A stretch of DNA of 64,000 nt, taken from positions 372,001 to 436,000 of the forward strand of contig CAXXFH010000003.1 of NCBI GenBank assembly GCA_963677085.2, written 5' to 3'. The position numbers and the translations under genes are program-made. Positions 8,805 to 17,939 of the stretch are shown one piece after another. The stretch's first letter is position 1; each line of letters starts with the position of its first letter. The notes under the pieces were generated by a model. That model did no database searches. It was given only the letters and a program-made list of their open reading frames with translations, and was not told the DNA's origin. The stretch is from G963677085 sp963677085. Lineage in GTDB: Bacteria > Planctomycetota > Planctomycetia > Pirellulales > Thermoguttaceae.

Positions 8805-9761
8805 ATGATCGCACCACGTGGAAATACAAACCGGTCGATCCGCTGGGGGTTCACCCTCGTGGAACTTCTCGTGGTAATTGCCATCATCGGCATCTTGATC
8901 TCCCTGTTGTTGCCGGCGGTGCAGAGCGCTCGGGAAGCCGCCCGGCGGATGACCTGCACGAACAACCTCAAGCAGTTGGCCCTGGCGATGCACACCTATC
9001 ACCAGGCGCACAGTTCGTTTCCGCCGGGGGCCTTGGCCTGCAACAACCTCTCGTGGAACTGTTTTATCCTCCCGTATATCGAGCAGCAGCCGCTTTACGA
9101 GATGTTTGAGAAGTATGGGACGTTCAACGAAGGTACATTCAACGAGGGCACGAACAACGAGGGTCAGCACAAGGCCAATTTGCTGGCGTTGCACGCCGTG
9201 GCTGCGTTTCTTTGTCCTAGCAATCCCGGAACACAGGCCCACCATGGTTCGAGTAAATTGCAGAATCCGGAACGAAAAACGTACGCGTCGCACTACTACG
9301 GTGTTGCAGGGCCGTTGGGAAATAACCACGTGACAGGAGTTGCCTACGACGTCCAGGCCACGGGGCACATATATGGCGACTTCGCCCTAGACGGCGTACT
9401 GCGTTTCAACCGATCGATCAAAATCCGCGACATCACCGACGGCACTTCGAACACACTCATGCTGGGCGAGATCGGTTTGGACGGGGGCGATGGAAGCAAC
9501 TGGGTTCGCGGAACGGGATTCGGAACGGCCTCGCCGGCGGGGCAGACAAGCTGCAAAAACGTCGCCTACGGCATCAACACTCCTTACGAAACCAGTTTGG
9601 GTATCAATAACCAACCGTTCAGCAGCCGTCATCCGGGCGGGGCAAGCTTCGCCCGGGCCGACGGAAGTGTGACATTTGTATCGGAGACGGTTGACATGAC
9701 GACCTACCAGTCGACGTGCAGCCGCAATGGGCGAGAGCGAGAAACAGTGACGGGCGATTAG
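8805..9761 (+). CDS. DUF1559 domain pseudopilin-like protein
   Basis: 318 aa from ATG 8805, preceded by AGGAAAG. It has a type IV prepilin/type II pseudopilin-like N-terminus (GFTLVELLVVIAIIGILISL) after a short basic leader, followed by LLPAVQSAREAARR, the hallmark of the planctomycete DUF1559 family. The C-terminus has the H-x9-DG box (HPGGASFARADGSVTF). Residues about 106-120 are a threefold repeat TFNEG/TFNEG/TNNEG. Family role: thought to be exported and possibly surface- or pilus-associated; the precise function is unknown. It starts the first catabolic module and is probably controlled from the promoter at 8681. Confidence 0.88.
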   Translation: MIAPRGNTNRSIRWGFTLVELLVVIAIIGILISLLLPAVQSAREAARRMTCTNNLKQLALAMHTYHQAHSSFPPGALACNNLSWNCFILPYIEQQPLYEMFEKYGTFNEGTFNEGTNNEGQHKANLLALHAVAAFLCPSNPGTQAHHGSSKLQNPERKTYASHYYGVAGPLGNNHVTGVAYDVQATGHIYGDFALDGVLRFNRSIKIRDITDGTSNTLMLGEIGLDGGDGSNWVRGTGFGTASPAGQTSCKNVAYGINTPYETSLGINNQPFSSRHPGGASFARADGSVTFVSETVDMTTYQSTCSRNGRERETVTGD

Positions 9762-9875
9762 AAAAAGGCGGAAAGCCGAGAGCGGAAAACGGAAGAATGA
9801 AGTCGCGTGTGGCCTGAAAGAATTTACATCACACTGACAGCCGAAAACCCACAATCGAAAACCAAACGCTTCACA

Positions 9876-10580
9876 ATGAGTACAGCCAAATCTTCTGAGA
9901 CATATAAACGTTTGCTTGCAATGATCTCGTCGGGTCGTTTTGCTCCCGGCGTGAAACTGGCCGAAGAAACGTTGGCCGCCGACTTGGGCGTTAGCAGGGC
10001 ACCCGTTCGTGAAACGCTACGAAAACTTGTCGGTCAAGGTCTTTTGGTCGGAGGCGGTAAGGGTCAGGGGGTGCGGATGCGTGAGTATTCCATCGAAGAC
10101 ATCCGCCAGTTGTACGAGTACCGCGAAGTGCTGGAAGGAGTTGCGGCGGCGTCGGCTGCTCAACGTGCCACCGAGGCCGATTTAACCCGACTCGAGATTC
10201 TGTGCGACCAGCAGGCTGCTGAACTCGAGCACATCGACAAGACTCGTTGGGCGGACCTGGAATGCCGATTTCACTTGGCCGTGGCCGAGGCGAGTCACAA
10301 CCAACGTGTACATGAGCAACTCCAGTTGCTGATTACCGAATGCCGTTACGTGTTTTTTCTACTGCCTTCGGATGCAGAGATCGTCTCGGTGCCCAAGCGT
10401 GTGGCCACGTCGCCTTCGCAACGGCTGACGATCGATCTGGAAGGTGTGTACGAAGAACACGCAAATCTGTTTGGATTGATTCGGTCTCACCAAGTTGAAG
10501 AGGCGGAGGCCGAGGCGCGGCGTGCCATGCGCGATGCCGCGCGGCGCGTGACGCGTGCCATGATCAATGCAGAAATTTAA
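9876..10580 (+). CDS. GntR family transcriptional regulator, FCD subfamily
   Basis: 234 aa from ATG 9876; a GTG at 9807 would add 23 unlikely residues. The N-terminal winged helix-turn-helix is clear (ISSGRFAPGVKLAEETLA, then LGVSRAPVRETLRKL). The rest is the all-helical FCD effector domain, with an FHLAVAEASHN segment containing the metal/ligand His and a later EEHANLFGLIRSHQVEEAE segment. Such regulators usually sense organic acids or sugar acids. It lies between a DUF1559 gene and the PEP-CTERM/sialidase/aldolase/transporter genes, so it probably controls this module; TGTATACA at 8716 is a candidate operator. Confidence 0.88.
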   Translation: MSTAKSSETYKRLLAMISSGRFAPGVKLAEETLAADLGVSRAPVRETLRKLVGQGLLVGGGKGQGVRMREYSIEDIRQLYEYREVLEGVAAASAAQRATEADLTRLEILCDQQAAELEHIDKTRWADLECRFHLAVAEASHNQRVHEQLQLLITECRYVFFLLPSDAEIVSVPKRVATSPSQRLTIDLEGVYEEHANLFGLIRSHQVEEAEAEARRAMRDAARRVTRAMINAEI

Positions 10581-10624
10581 GGAACATTCAATGCCGTTGC
10601 CTTTTCCCTGTAGGAGTATGTCCC

Positions 10625-11470
10625 ATGAGAAGTCGAGTAATCGTTTGGATGGCGACATTAACCGTAGTGGCATTGGCCAGCCACACGGAAGCCGAAACCA
10701 TTATCGCGGAGTACGACGCCGCCAGCGCTGGTCGGCCTAACGCCTGGGCCGATAATCCAGTGAACCAGGGTTGGACTGCGGATTCCATCACGGAAAGCGG
10801 AACGTGGGGTGCAGGGGAACAAAATGCAGGGCCAGTCGACGTTGATGGAGACGATCAGGGTACCGACTCACCGATTGCGTGGCGCATTCACGATCAAGAC
10901 AGCCGTGGGCCGAAATATCGATATGCAATTTCTGACGCGCAACTCGACCTGATGGAAAGTGGTGGGTGGCGGTTGACAGCAAACATACGGTTTGCCACGG
11001 CAATGTACTCCGTGGGTTTTCACGTGGCCGACGCCGACTGGGACGTGGATGGCGATGGTGCGGATGGGCAGTGTTACATGTTCCGCATCGTCTCGGTTGA
11101 TCCCGATCCGAACGACGGCAGCATGATCATCCAGGTCGGGTCGAATACGAACGTCGATACGGGGATTGCCTACGATGCGACCAAGTTCTACGACGTAGTG
11201 CTTCAGTCGGTGACAGAAAATCCGTATGAATACACCGTGGAAATCGACGGAACCGTACTGCTGGGTACCTATTCGCCATACAATTACGCTAGTTTGAGTG
11301 TCGGCGAGGGGGGCCTGTTCGGTAGTAATTCCGGTGGTGGCACCGGCATTTTGGGCGATGTGGCATCTTATCGGCTGGCTGCCGTGCCCGAGCCGGGGAG
11401 CGTGTGTTTGTTGTTCACCTTGTGTCTTGGCACAGTGCTCCTCTGGCGTCGACCACGTTCGGGATGGTGA
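10625..11470 (+). CDS. PEP-CTERM sorting domain protein
   Basis: 281 aa from ATG 10625, with TAGGAG upstream. A signal peptide (IVWMATLTVVALASHTEAE) is followed by an acidic, Asp/Gly-rich beta-type body. The C-terminus is an exosortase sorting signal: AVPEPGSVCLLF, a hydrophobic helix, and RRPR. The protein should be exported and processed by an exosortase encoded elsewhere. The body has no family I recognise but resembles lectin-like jelly-roll domains in style. It is followed closely by the sialidase-like gene, so both may act on the same extracellular polymer. Confidence 0.85.
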   Translation: MRSRVIVWMATLTVVALASHTEAETIIAEYDAASAGRPNAWADNPVNQGWTADSITESGTWGAGEQNAGPVDVDGDDQGTDSPIAWRIHDQDSRGPKYRYAISDAQLDLMESGGWRLTANIRFATAMYSVGFHVADADWDVDGDGADGQCYMFRIVSVDPDPNDGSMIIQVGSNTNVDTGIAYDATKFYDVVLQSVTENPYEYTVEIDGTVLLGTYSPYNYASLSVGEGGLFGSNSGGGTGILGDVASYRLAAVPEPGSVCLLFTLCLGTVLLWRRPRSGW

Positions 11471-11516
11471 GGAAAGGCGTAGTCATCGAGACACACACAA
11501 CCGAAAGAAGATCGTC

Positions 11517-13823
11517 ATGCCGCGAATACAAAGGCTCCTGGTTGGATTGGCTATCGCCGCGACCGCGATGTCGTCTGTGGCCGCAAAGTCGCTCGACTAC
11601 GATATTCAGTTGGAAACCATTCTAAACCCGGCCGAAGGCGGCGGTTGGTTTCAGCCTCGGCCGGCGGTCATTCCTGGCTTCACCGAACAGGGGAGGCCGG
11701 CGGTTGTGATGGTCGCGATGCAGGTGCTTGGTTCAGATTACTTCACGGGCCTCAGTTCGATGCGGTCGCTCGACTTGGGCAAAACCTGGTCGACGTCCTC
11801 GCGTGCGGCCGGACTGGCTTGGCGCGACGTCGACGACGGCACGCCCGTGGTCCATATCGGTGTGTGCGATTTCCAACTCGGTTGGCACGCTCCCTCGCGC
11901 CGCGTGTTGGGCATCGGTCACACGGTGCGATACACGGACAAGGGATTTGCCGGATATGGTTATCGTCGCAATGTGGCCTATGCCGTATACGACCCGAACG
12001 ACGACACGTGGTCGCCTTGGCGAGAACTGGAGTTTCCGACTGGCGTGAGTGCGGAAAACGGCGAGTTGGCGGCGGTTCCCGCTCTGCAAGATAGAAAAAA
12101 TAACAGCGACAGCCCCTCACCGCCGGCCCCTCTCCCCAAGAGGGAGAGGGGTAACGGGCGCTTCTTCCACAACGGGGCACATGGACAGTGGATTGTGGAA
12201 GACGATGGGAGTATTCTGCTGCCGATCTACGCCGTGGCAAAGGGTGAACCATGCAACTATCGCGGGAATGTCGTTCGCTGCCGCTTCGACGGCCAGACAT
12301 TACGCTACGTTGAAGAAGGGCGCGAGATGACCGTGCCGCAGAAGCGCGGTCTCTACGAAACATCGATCACGAAGTACCAGGGCCGCTATTACCTGACCAT
12401 GCGCAACGACGAGCGGGGCTATGTGGCCATGGGCGAAGACGGCTTGAACTTCGGGCCGGTTAAGCCGTGGACATTCGACGACGGCAGCGAACTCGGCAGC
12501 TACAATACCCAACAAAAATGGGTAACCCACAGCAAGGGCCTGTTTCTCGTCTATACGCGACGTGGCGCCGGCAACGACGAGGTCTTCCGCCATCGGGCGC
12601 CCTTGTTTATGGCCCAAGTCGACCCCGCCCGACTCTGCGTGTTGCGCGACACAGAACGCATCGTCGTGCCCAAGCAAGGCAAAGCGGCGTTTGGCAATTT
12701 CGATGCTACGAACATCAACGAGAATGAAACTTGGATCACCGTCGGTGGCGGTGGGCCGGCCTATTGTGCACAGATCGTTTGGGCGGAACCCAACAAGTTG
12801 GTCGCCAAGTCGACCACGAAAAAGCCTAACGTGATGAAGTCCGATGACATCGAACCTGAGGTCAAGCGAATCTGGAGTGAAGCTCCACACAGCGCGTTTA
12901 CCGATTTGATTCGACACCAAAATCGGTTTTACTGCACGTTTCGAGAAGGTTCCGGGCACGTGCCGGGCAAGAGTGGGCATAATGGAACCATTCGGGTAAT
13001 CGCGTCGGATGACGGCTGCACGTGGCGTTCCGTGGCGAGCATCGCGGAAGAGGGTGTCGACCTGCGCGATCCCAAACTGTCGGTCACACCCGACGGACGC
13101 ATGATGGTTCTAATCGGTGGTTCCTATTACGACCAAGGCAAGCTGTTGAAGCGACAGCCCCGCGTCGTTTTTCTCAAGAACGAACGTCTGACAACCGCTC
13201 AGCCCGTCCCCTTGGCGATCGATCCGCGAATCTCCAATGAATACGACTGGCTTTGGCGCGTGACGTGGCATGAAGATGTCGGCTACGGGGTGGTTTACCA
13301 GCCCAAGGGCGATCCCTGGAGGGCCCATCTTGTGAAGACCGACGACGGGGTGAAATACGATCTGGTCACCACATTGAACCTGCCCGGCAAGCCGAACGAG
13401 AGCACGGTACGATTTCTGCCCGATGGGCGGATGCTGATCGTAGTTCGCAACGAAGACAGCAAATCGCGTGGGCACCTCGGTATAAGCGTTTCGCCTTTCA
13501 AGGAATGGTCGTGGTGCGATATCAACGCCAAACTTGGTGGCCCGAACATCATTCCCCTACCTTCCGGCAAGCTTGTACTTGGTACGCGCAATTACGGCAA
13601 AGTGTGCCGAACGGCGATCGGGCCATTGACGCTCGATGGTCGCTTTTCGCCCGACGTTGTGCTACCCAGCGGCGGCGACACCAGTTATCCCGGGCTAGTC
13701 GTCTATGACAACAAGCTTTGGGTTTCGTACTATTCGTCCCACGAAGGCCGAACTGCCATCTATCTAGCTAGAATACCCCTGTCGATGTTTGAGGATAATT
13801 GGGGCGACGCTTCGCGGAAGTAG
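11517..13823 (+). CDS. Exported sialidase/BNR-type protein, two-propeller
   Basis: 768 aa from ATG 11517 (GAAAGAAG upstream), with signal peptide LLVGLAIAATAMSSVAA. Two sialidase-like beta-propeller halves are visible. Residues about 25-420 contain an Asp-box-like SLDLGKTWS; residues about 430-768 contain ASDDGCTWRS, TDLIRHQNRFYCTFREG and HLVKTDDGVKYDL. Enzymes of this superfamily cleave terminal sialic or related acids, but many members are not sialidases, so the substrate is open. Residues about 197-220 are a foreign Pro/Ser/Arg-rich insert encoded by a palindromic repeat (see 12110). Downstream aldolase and symporter genes suggest uptake and cleavage of the released sugar acid (inference). 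Confidence 0.75.
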   Translation: MPRIQRLLVGLAIAATAMSSVAAKSLDYDIQLETILNPAEGGGWFQPRPAVIPGFTEQGRPAVVMVAMQVLGSDYFTGLSSMRSLDLGKTWSTSSRAAGLAWRDVDDGTPVVHIGVCDFQLGWHAPSRRVLGIGHTVRYTDKGFAGYGYRRNVAYAVYDPNDDTWSPWRELEFPTGVSAENGELAAVPALQDRKNNSDSPSPPAPLPKRERGNGRFFHNGAHGQWIVEDDGSILLPIYAVAKGEPCNYRGNVVRCRFDGQTLRYVEEGREMTVPQKRGLYETSITKYQGRYYLTMRNDERGYVAMGEDGLNFGPVKPWTFDDGSELGSYNTQQKWVTHSKGLFLVYTRRGAGNDEVFRHRAPLFMAQVDPARLCVLRDTERIVVPKQGKAAFGNFDATNINENETWITVGGGGPAYCAQIVWAEPNKLVAKSTTKKPNVMKSDDIEPEVKRIWSEAPHSAFTDLIRHQNRFYCTFREGSGHVPGKSGHNGTIRVIASDDGCTWRSVASIAEEGVDLRDPKLSVTPDGRMMVLIGGSYYDQGKLLKRQPRVVFLKNERLTTAQPVPLAIDPRISNEYDWLWRVTWHEDVGYGVVYQPKGDPWRAHLVKTDDGVKYDLVTTLNLPGKPNESTVRFLPDGRMLIVVRNEDSKSRGHLGISVSPFKEWSWCDINAKLGGPNIIPLPSGKLVLGTRNYGKVCRTAIGPLTLDGRFSPDVVLPSGGDTSYPGLVVYDNKLWVSYYSSHEGRTAIYLARIPLSMFEDNWGDASRK
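12110..12153. repeat. Palindromic GC-rich repeat inserted in frame in the sialidase-like gene
   Basis: The block contains cctctccccaagagggagag and can fold into a hairpin (CCTCTCCC pairing with GGGAGAGG). It matches a widely dispersed REP-like intergenic element of the form ccctcaccc...cctctcccnnngggagagg. Here it is translated as SPSPPAPLPKRERG in the middle of an otherwise conserved domain, without breaking the frame. Confidence 0.65.
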
Positions 13824-13913
13824 GTTTCCAGGCGGCATCTTGAGAGCCAGTTGGTGACCACCCTCCGCCGCCTCGCAGACTTTCGTCTCTTGGCACCCCG
13901 TTAAAGACTAACA

Positions 13914-14738
13914 ATGATGAGAATGCGACGAAGCCGAACCCTAGCCAAATTGCGTGCAGGCGAAGTCGTTACCTGTACGAAACTCAACACGAGCGACCCG
14001 CGCGTCGTTGAAATCGCTGCGATGAGTGGTTTTGATTGTCTCTGGGTATGTATGGAACATGGCCCCAATACGCTGCACGATATCGAAAACCAGATTCGCG
14101 CGGCCAAGATGTACGACGTCGATACGATCGTTCGCGTGCCGCGTGGAAGCTACAGCGATACATTGCGACCGTTGGAAATGGACGCGGCAGGTATTATGAT
14201 TCCCCATGTCATATCGGCAGAGGAAGCTCGGGAAATCGTTCGTCAAACACGATTTCATCCACTTGGACGACGTCCGCTGGATGGCGGCAACGCCGACGGT
14301 GCCTATTGCAGCATTTCCGGCACCGACTATCTGCAACAGGCAAACCGCGGTCGGATGGTCATCCTACAGATCGAAGACCCCGAAGCGATCGACCAGCTCG
14401 ACGGCATTGCGTCGCTCGATGGAATCGATATGCTCCTGTTTGGGCCGGGAGATTTCAGCCAAGCGATCGGAAGACCCTACGAAATGGATTGCCCGGAGAT
14501 CAAAGAGGCATCGCAATACGTGGTCGAAGCGGCTCGACGTCACGGCAAGTTTGCTGGCACAGTTACCTCGCCCGAGAACTTCCAGAAGCGGATCGACGAC
14601 GGCTACCGGTTCCTCTCCGTCGGCGCCGACGTTCTTCTACTCACCGAAGGCTTTGCCCGATTGGCCCAGGCCATCGGTGCTCACCCAGCCGCGGCGGTCG
14701 AACGTGCCGACATCTACTCGGGCAAGGTGTTCGCATAG
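13914..14738 (+). CDS. HpcH/HpaI family aldolase
   Basis: 274 aa. It is a class II, metal-dependent pyruvate aldolase of the HpcH/HpaI (citrate lyase beta-like) TIM-barrel family. Motifs include CMEHGPNTLHDIENQIRAAK, TIVRVPRGSYSDTLRPLEMD, GIMIPHVISAEEAREIV, then the metal-binding Glu in VILQIEDPEAI and the Asp in LLFGPGDFSQAIG. Known reaction: reversible retro-aldol cleavage of 2-keto-3-deoxy or 4-hydroxy-2-keto acids to pyruvate and an aldehyde. It lies between the sialidase-like gene and an SSS symporter, consistent with catabolism of an imported sugar acid. Cytoplasmic; no signal peptide. Confidence 0.87.
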   Translation: MMRMRRSRTLAKLRAGEVVTCTKLNTSDPRVVEIAAMSGFDCLWVCMEHGPNTLHDIENQIRAAKMYDVDTIVRVPRGSYSDTLRPLEMDAAGIMIPHVISAEEAREIVRQTRFHPLGRRPLDGGNADGAYCSISGTDYLQQANRGRMVILQIEDPEAIDQLDGIASLDGIDMLLFGPGDFSQAIGRPYEMDCPEIKEASQYVVEAARRHGKFAGTVTSPENFQKRIDDGYRFLSVGADVLLLTEGFARLAQAIGAHPAAAVERADIYSGKVFA

Positions 14739-14769
14739 GGTCTGATGTAGGGACACTGGGTACAACGGC

Positions 14770-16275
14770 ATGAACGACGCCGAATCGCTACACGCGCTCG
14801 ACTGGTGGGTGATCGGCCTCTTCCTGATCGCCATGCCGCTTGTCGGATGGTACTATTCGCGGCGCACTTCAACGTCGGACGACTACCTGCTCGGCGGACG
14901 CAATATGCGTCCGTTGAGTGTAGGGCTTTCGCTGTTCGCCTCGCTGTTGAGCACGCTTTCTTATCTCTCCATCCCAGGCGAGATCGTCCGCTACGGGCCG
15001 ATGATCCTCGGGATGGTTGCCGCTTATCCGTTCGTCTATGTGATCGTCGGCCGATGGATGATTCCGTTCATCATGCGGCTGCCGATCACCAGTGCCTACG
15101 AGTTGCTCGAAGACCGGCTCGGGCTGAGCGTACGAATGCTCGGAGCAACGTTCTTCTTGACGATGCGCATCCTCTGGATGGCCGTGATTCTCTACGCCAC
15201 GACCGCCACGGTGATTGTTCCTTTGCTGGGTTGGAAGGTGGCGAGCGTGCCTTGGGTGTGTGTCGGCCTGGGAATTGTCACCTTGGCCTACACCTCGCTC
15301 GGAGGCCTTCGCGCCGTGGTGATGACGGATGTGGTCCAATCACTGGTGCTTTTTGGCGGCGCGATTGCGACGGTGGTCATCGTGTGTATGGAAATCGGCG
15401 GTCCAATGCGTCTGATTCCTGACGCGTGGCCCACACATTGGCCTCAACCGGAGTTTGGCCTGGGGCTCGGAGTTGGAACGCGAGTGACGTTCACACTGGC
15501 CCTATTGGCACATTTTACGTGGTGGATCTCGACGGCCGGCTCCGATCAAATGGCCGTGCAACGTTACCTGGCCACACGCGACGCCAAGGCGGCTCGGACG
15601 GTGTTAGCCGTTTCACTCGTGGCAAACGCCCTGGTAATGGCCGTGTTGGGGATCGTTGGGCTATCGTTGCTGGCCTATGCAACACAACGGCCTGAGGCCT
15701 TCGGCCCGCCGGCTTCTTTGACTGATAACGCCGATAAGCTTTTCACGCGGTTCATCGTGGCCAGGATGCCGGCTGGACTCAGCGGACTGGTAACGGCCGG
15801 CCTGCTGGCCGCAGCCATGTCAAGTCTTTCGTCAGGCGTCAATTCAGCCTGCTCGGTAATTCAGATCGACTTTGTCGAACGCCGCCGGACGGCAGAGACA
15901 ATCGGCGAAACTTCCCGCGTGCGCCAGGCCCGCCTAATTACGTTGGCAGTTGGCGCGTTGGTCATCTTCTTGAGTGTCGGCGTCGGCTGCATCCGCGGCA
16001 ATCTGTTGGAAGTCGTTTTCAAGGTGGTCAACCTGCTGACCGCGCCGCTGTTCGGTCTATTCTTCATGGCCATGTTCATCCGCCGCGCCGGCGCGAGGAG
16101 CACGTTGCTGGGCGCGGCTGTGGGACTGACGACCGTAGCGGCGATCAACTTCTGGCCCGATGTAACCCATCGTCCAGGCATCAGTTTCCTCTGGTCAATG
16201 CCGTTGGGGCTACTCGCGCAAATCAGCGTAGGCTACGCGGCGAGTCGGATCATGCCGAGTCAATCGAAAGACTGA
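14770..16275 (+). CDS. Sodium:solute symporter (SSS family)
   Basis: 501 aa inner-membrane protein with about 13 hydrophobic helices. The first is DWWVIGLFLIAMPLVGWYYS, followed by the family hallmark SDDYLLGGRNMRPLSVGLSLFAS. Also typical are LGGLRAVVMTDVVQSLV and a sodium-site region GLVTAGLLAAAMSSLSSGVNS. Length is normal for the family. It begins 31 bases after the aldolase stop, so it should be in the same transcript. Probable cargo is an organic or sugar acid (sialic acid, pantothenate, proline and sugar carriers all occur in this family); the substrate is inferred only from the neighbours. Confidence 0.9.
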   Translation: MNDAESLHALDWWVIGLFLIAMPLVGWYYSRRTSTSDDYLLGGRNMRPLSVGLSLFASLLSTLSYLSIPGEIVRYGPMILGMVAAYPFVYVIVGRWMIPFIMRLPITSAYELLEDRLGLSVRMLGATFFLTMRILWMAVILYATTATVIVPLLGWKVASVPWVCVGLGIVTLAYTSLGGLRAVVMTDVVQSLVLFGGAIATVVIVCMEIGGPMRLIPDAWPTHWPQPEFGLGLGVGTRVTFTLALLAHFTWWISTAGSDQMAVQRYLATRDAKAARTVLAVSLVANALVMAVLGIVGLSLLAYATQRPEAFGPPASLTDNADKLFTRFIVARMPAGLSGLVTAGLLAAAMSSLSSGVNSACSVIQIDFVERRRTAETIGETSRVRQARLITLAVGALVIFLSVGVGCIRGNLLEVVFKVVNLLTAPLFGLFFMAMFIRRAGARSTLLGAAVGLTTVAAINFWPDVTHRPGISFLWSMPLGLLAQISVGYAASRIMPSQSKD

Positions 16276-16299
16276 AACGAAGCGGTTGAGCAAAGCTGG

Positions 16300-16880
16300 C
16301 ACCATCTCATTTTTTCGCACCGCGTATAGCGATTGCGTCACAAGTTGAAGTAGTTCACCACCCGCTGTTGGTTCTGATTGCCAACACAACGGAATCGGAA
16401 CTGGCCAAATAGGTGGAATACCCGAAGGTCGAGAATCAGGTTCCCCGAGACCGGCTGCCCAGGAAAACCGACCACCACCACACGAAACGCACCCACCGTG
16501 GCCTGGACTACTGCACGCCCCAGCAGGTCGATGCTGGCACAAAGGCGGACGCCATTGCATTGCTCTCAAGGAGTGATCTGCCCCGTCGTGAGTCGCTTGG
16601 TGAGGTGTTGAAGCGGTATGAACGGAAGGCAGGGCACGGGTTACGGCCTCGTACCCTAGCGGTCTGCATCATCGGTACGCGCGCGCTGCGTGATCTTGAA
16701 CGTCGGCTCGTCTGGCGGGCCCGCTGCTGGCCTTCCGCGCGTGACGGCGAAAAGGACTGATCTGCCCAGGATCTCCGTCTCTTCGTGGGCATTTTCTAAG
16801 CTCCCGCATCCCTTGGGACATGGATTCAGACGGCTGTTGAAGTTGCCGCATGGAGTTTTTAGGAGAGCCAGGAGTAAGCG
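16300..16880 (+). mobile_element. Decayed, internally deleted integrase element (copy B)
   Basis: The 5' part (about 16345-16470) matches copy C at 29.7 kb and reads LVLIANTTESELAK, stop, VEYPKVENQVPRDRLP, with an in-frame stop replacing a Tyr codon. It continues to HTKRTHRGLDYCTPQQ. The 3' part (16660-16870) matches the common 3' end, including ttgccgcatggagtttttag. The integrase catalytic core is missing, so the copy is dead. It fills the gap between the symporter and the IclR gene. Confidence 0.55.
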
Positions 16881-17035
16881 GGGAAACCATGCTGGAAGTG
16901 CCCTCCCAGTTCTGTTCGGCCATCGATCGTACTGCCGCAACCCGACCATCGGGGGGCACTATCAGAAATGCCGGACTATCCCGCGCAAAACGCTTGCATC
17001 AACCCCCAGACATTGATACACTGCTGAAATGATGT

Positions 17036-17047
17036 TTCACCAGTGAA
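17036..17047. promoter_or_regulatory. Perfect inverted repeat TTCAC-CA-GTGAA, operator candidate
   Basis: TTCAC and GTGAA flank two bases, about 20 bases upstream of the IclR start; a related GTGATTCAC lies just downstream (17056-17064). IclR-type regulators commonly bind short palindromes overlapping their own promoters, so this is a candidate autoregulatory site. Confidence 0.35.
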
Positions 17048-17067
17048 TTTTTCCCGTGATTCACCAC

Positions 17068-17937
17068 ATGACGAACGAAATCTCAAAACAAAAAAACTCC
17101 TACGACGCCCCGGCACTGCGTAAGGGCGTACGCCTCCTCGAACTGCTGTGCCAGGCGGCCGAGCCGCTATCGGTAACACAAATCAGCCAAAGCCTGGAAC
17201 TCAATAAGCACATGGTGCTCCGGCTGCTGGGCACACTCTGCGACGAAGGCTGGGTGGTGCAGGAGGAGGGGCCCGTCTATCGGGTAAGTCTGGTGCCGCT
17301 GTACCACTTCAGCAAACCAATCAGTCGCATGGACGTCGTCGGTGCCGCCGAGGAACCAATCAACGAGCTTTGGGACCTGACCGGCGAGACCACCTATATG
17401 TCGATTCGCGACGGCGACCGCTCGATGGGCGTCGTCGTTCGCCAAACGCGGCGTGATGTGCAGGTGACCGGTCGAATAGGCAGCCGGCTGATGATGCACG
17501 GTTGCGCGCCGGGCAAGGTCCTTCTGGCCCATGCCGAGCCGGAACTCTTCCAGCGCCTCGCCCAAGAGGGATTTCTCCGCTACACCGATACGACGATTTG
17601 CGATCCCACGGCGCTGCGTAAACACCTCGAACAGGTTGTCCAACAAGGTTACGCCACCGACAACGAGGAATACCTGCGCGGCATGATCTGCCTGGCTGCT
17701 CCGGTCTTCGACTACACGGGCTGCGTCGTTGCCTCGGTGGGCATCACCACGTTGACAATGTTTCACAGCCATGAGTCGATGCTCGAAGCCTACACCGACC
17801 CAATCCTTGCTACCTGCCGGAAGATCTCGCGCACGTTGGGTTATGTCGAGTCGTCGGGATCGCACACCGCGCCCCCGGCTCCGCTGGGAATGCCGATGGC
17901 AGGCACACTAAGACGAGCCAAGCAGGGGGATCGTTAA
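17068..17937 (+). CDS. IclR family transcriptional regulator
   Basis: 289 aa from ATG 17068; GTG 17056 is a possible start four codons earlier. The N-terminal winged helix is present (RKGVRLLELLCQAAEPLSV, then ISQSLELNKHMVLRLLGTL). The effector domain has family features: GRIGSRLMMHGCAPGKVLLA, the GYATDNEEYLRGMICLAAPVFD segment, and VASVGITTL. Two bases separate its stop from the next gene, so it is probably the first gene of, and regulator for, the catabolic operon up to about 24.6 kb. The effector is unknown. Confidence 0.88.
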   Translation: MTNEISKQKNSYDAPALRKGVRLLELLCQAAEPLSVTQISQSLELNKHMVLRLLGTLCDEGWVVQEEGPVYRVSLVPLYHFSKPISRMDVVGAAEEPINELWDLTGETTYMSIRDGDRSMGVVVRQTRRDVQVTGRIGSRLMMHGCAPGKVLLAHAEPELFQRLAQEGFLRYTDTTICDPTALRKHLEQVVQQGYATDNEEYLRGMICLAAPVFDYTGCVVASVGITTLTMFHSHESMLEAYTDPILATCRKISRTLGYVESSGSHTAPPAPLGMPMAGTLRRAKQGDR

Positions 17938-17939
17938 CT

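Noticed and set aside
9120..9164. Possible CRISPR-like repeat
   Set aside because: Direct tandem 15-mers with no spacers, within a coding frame.
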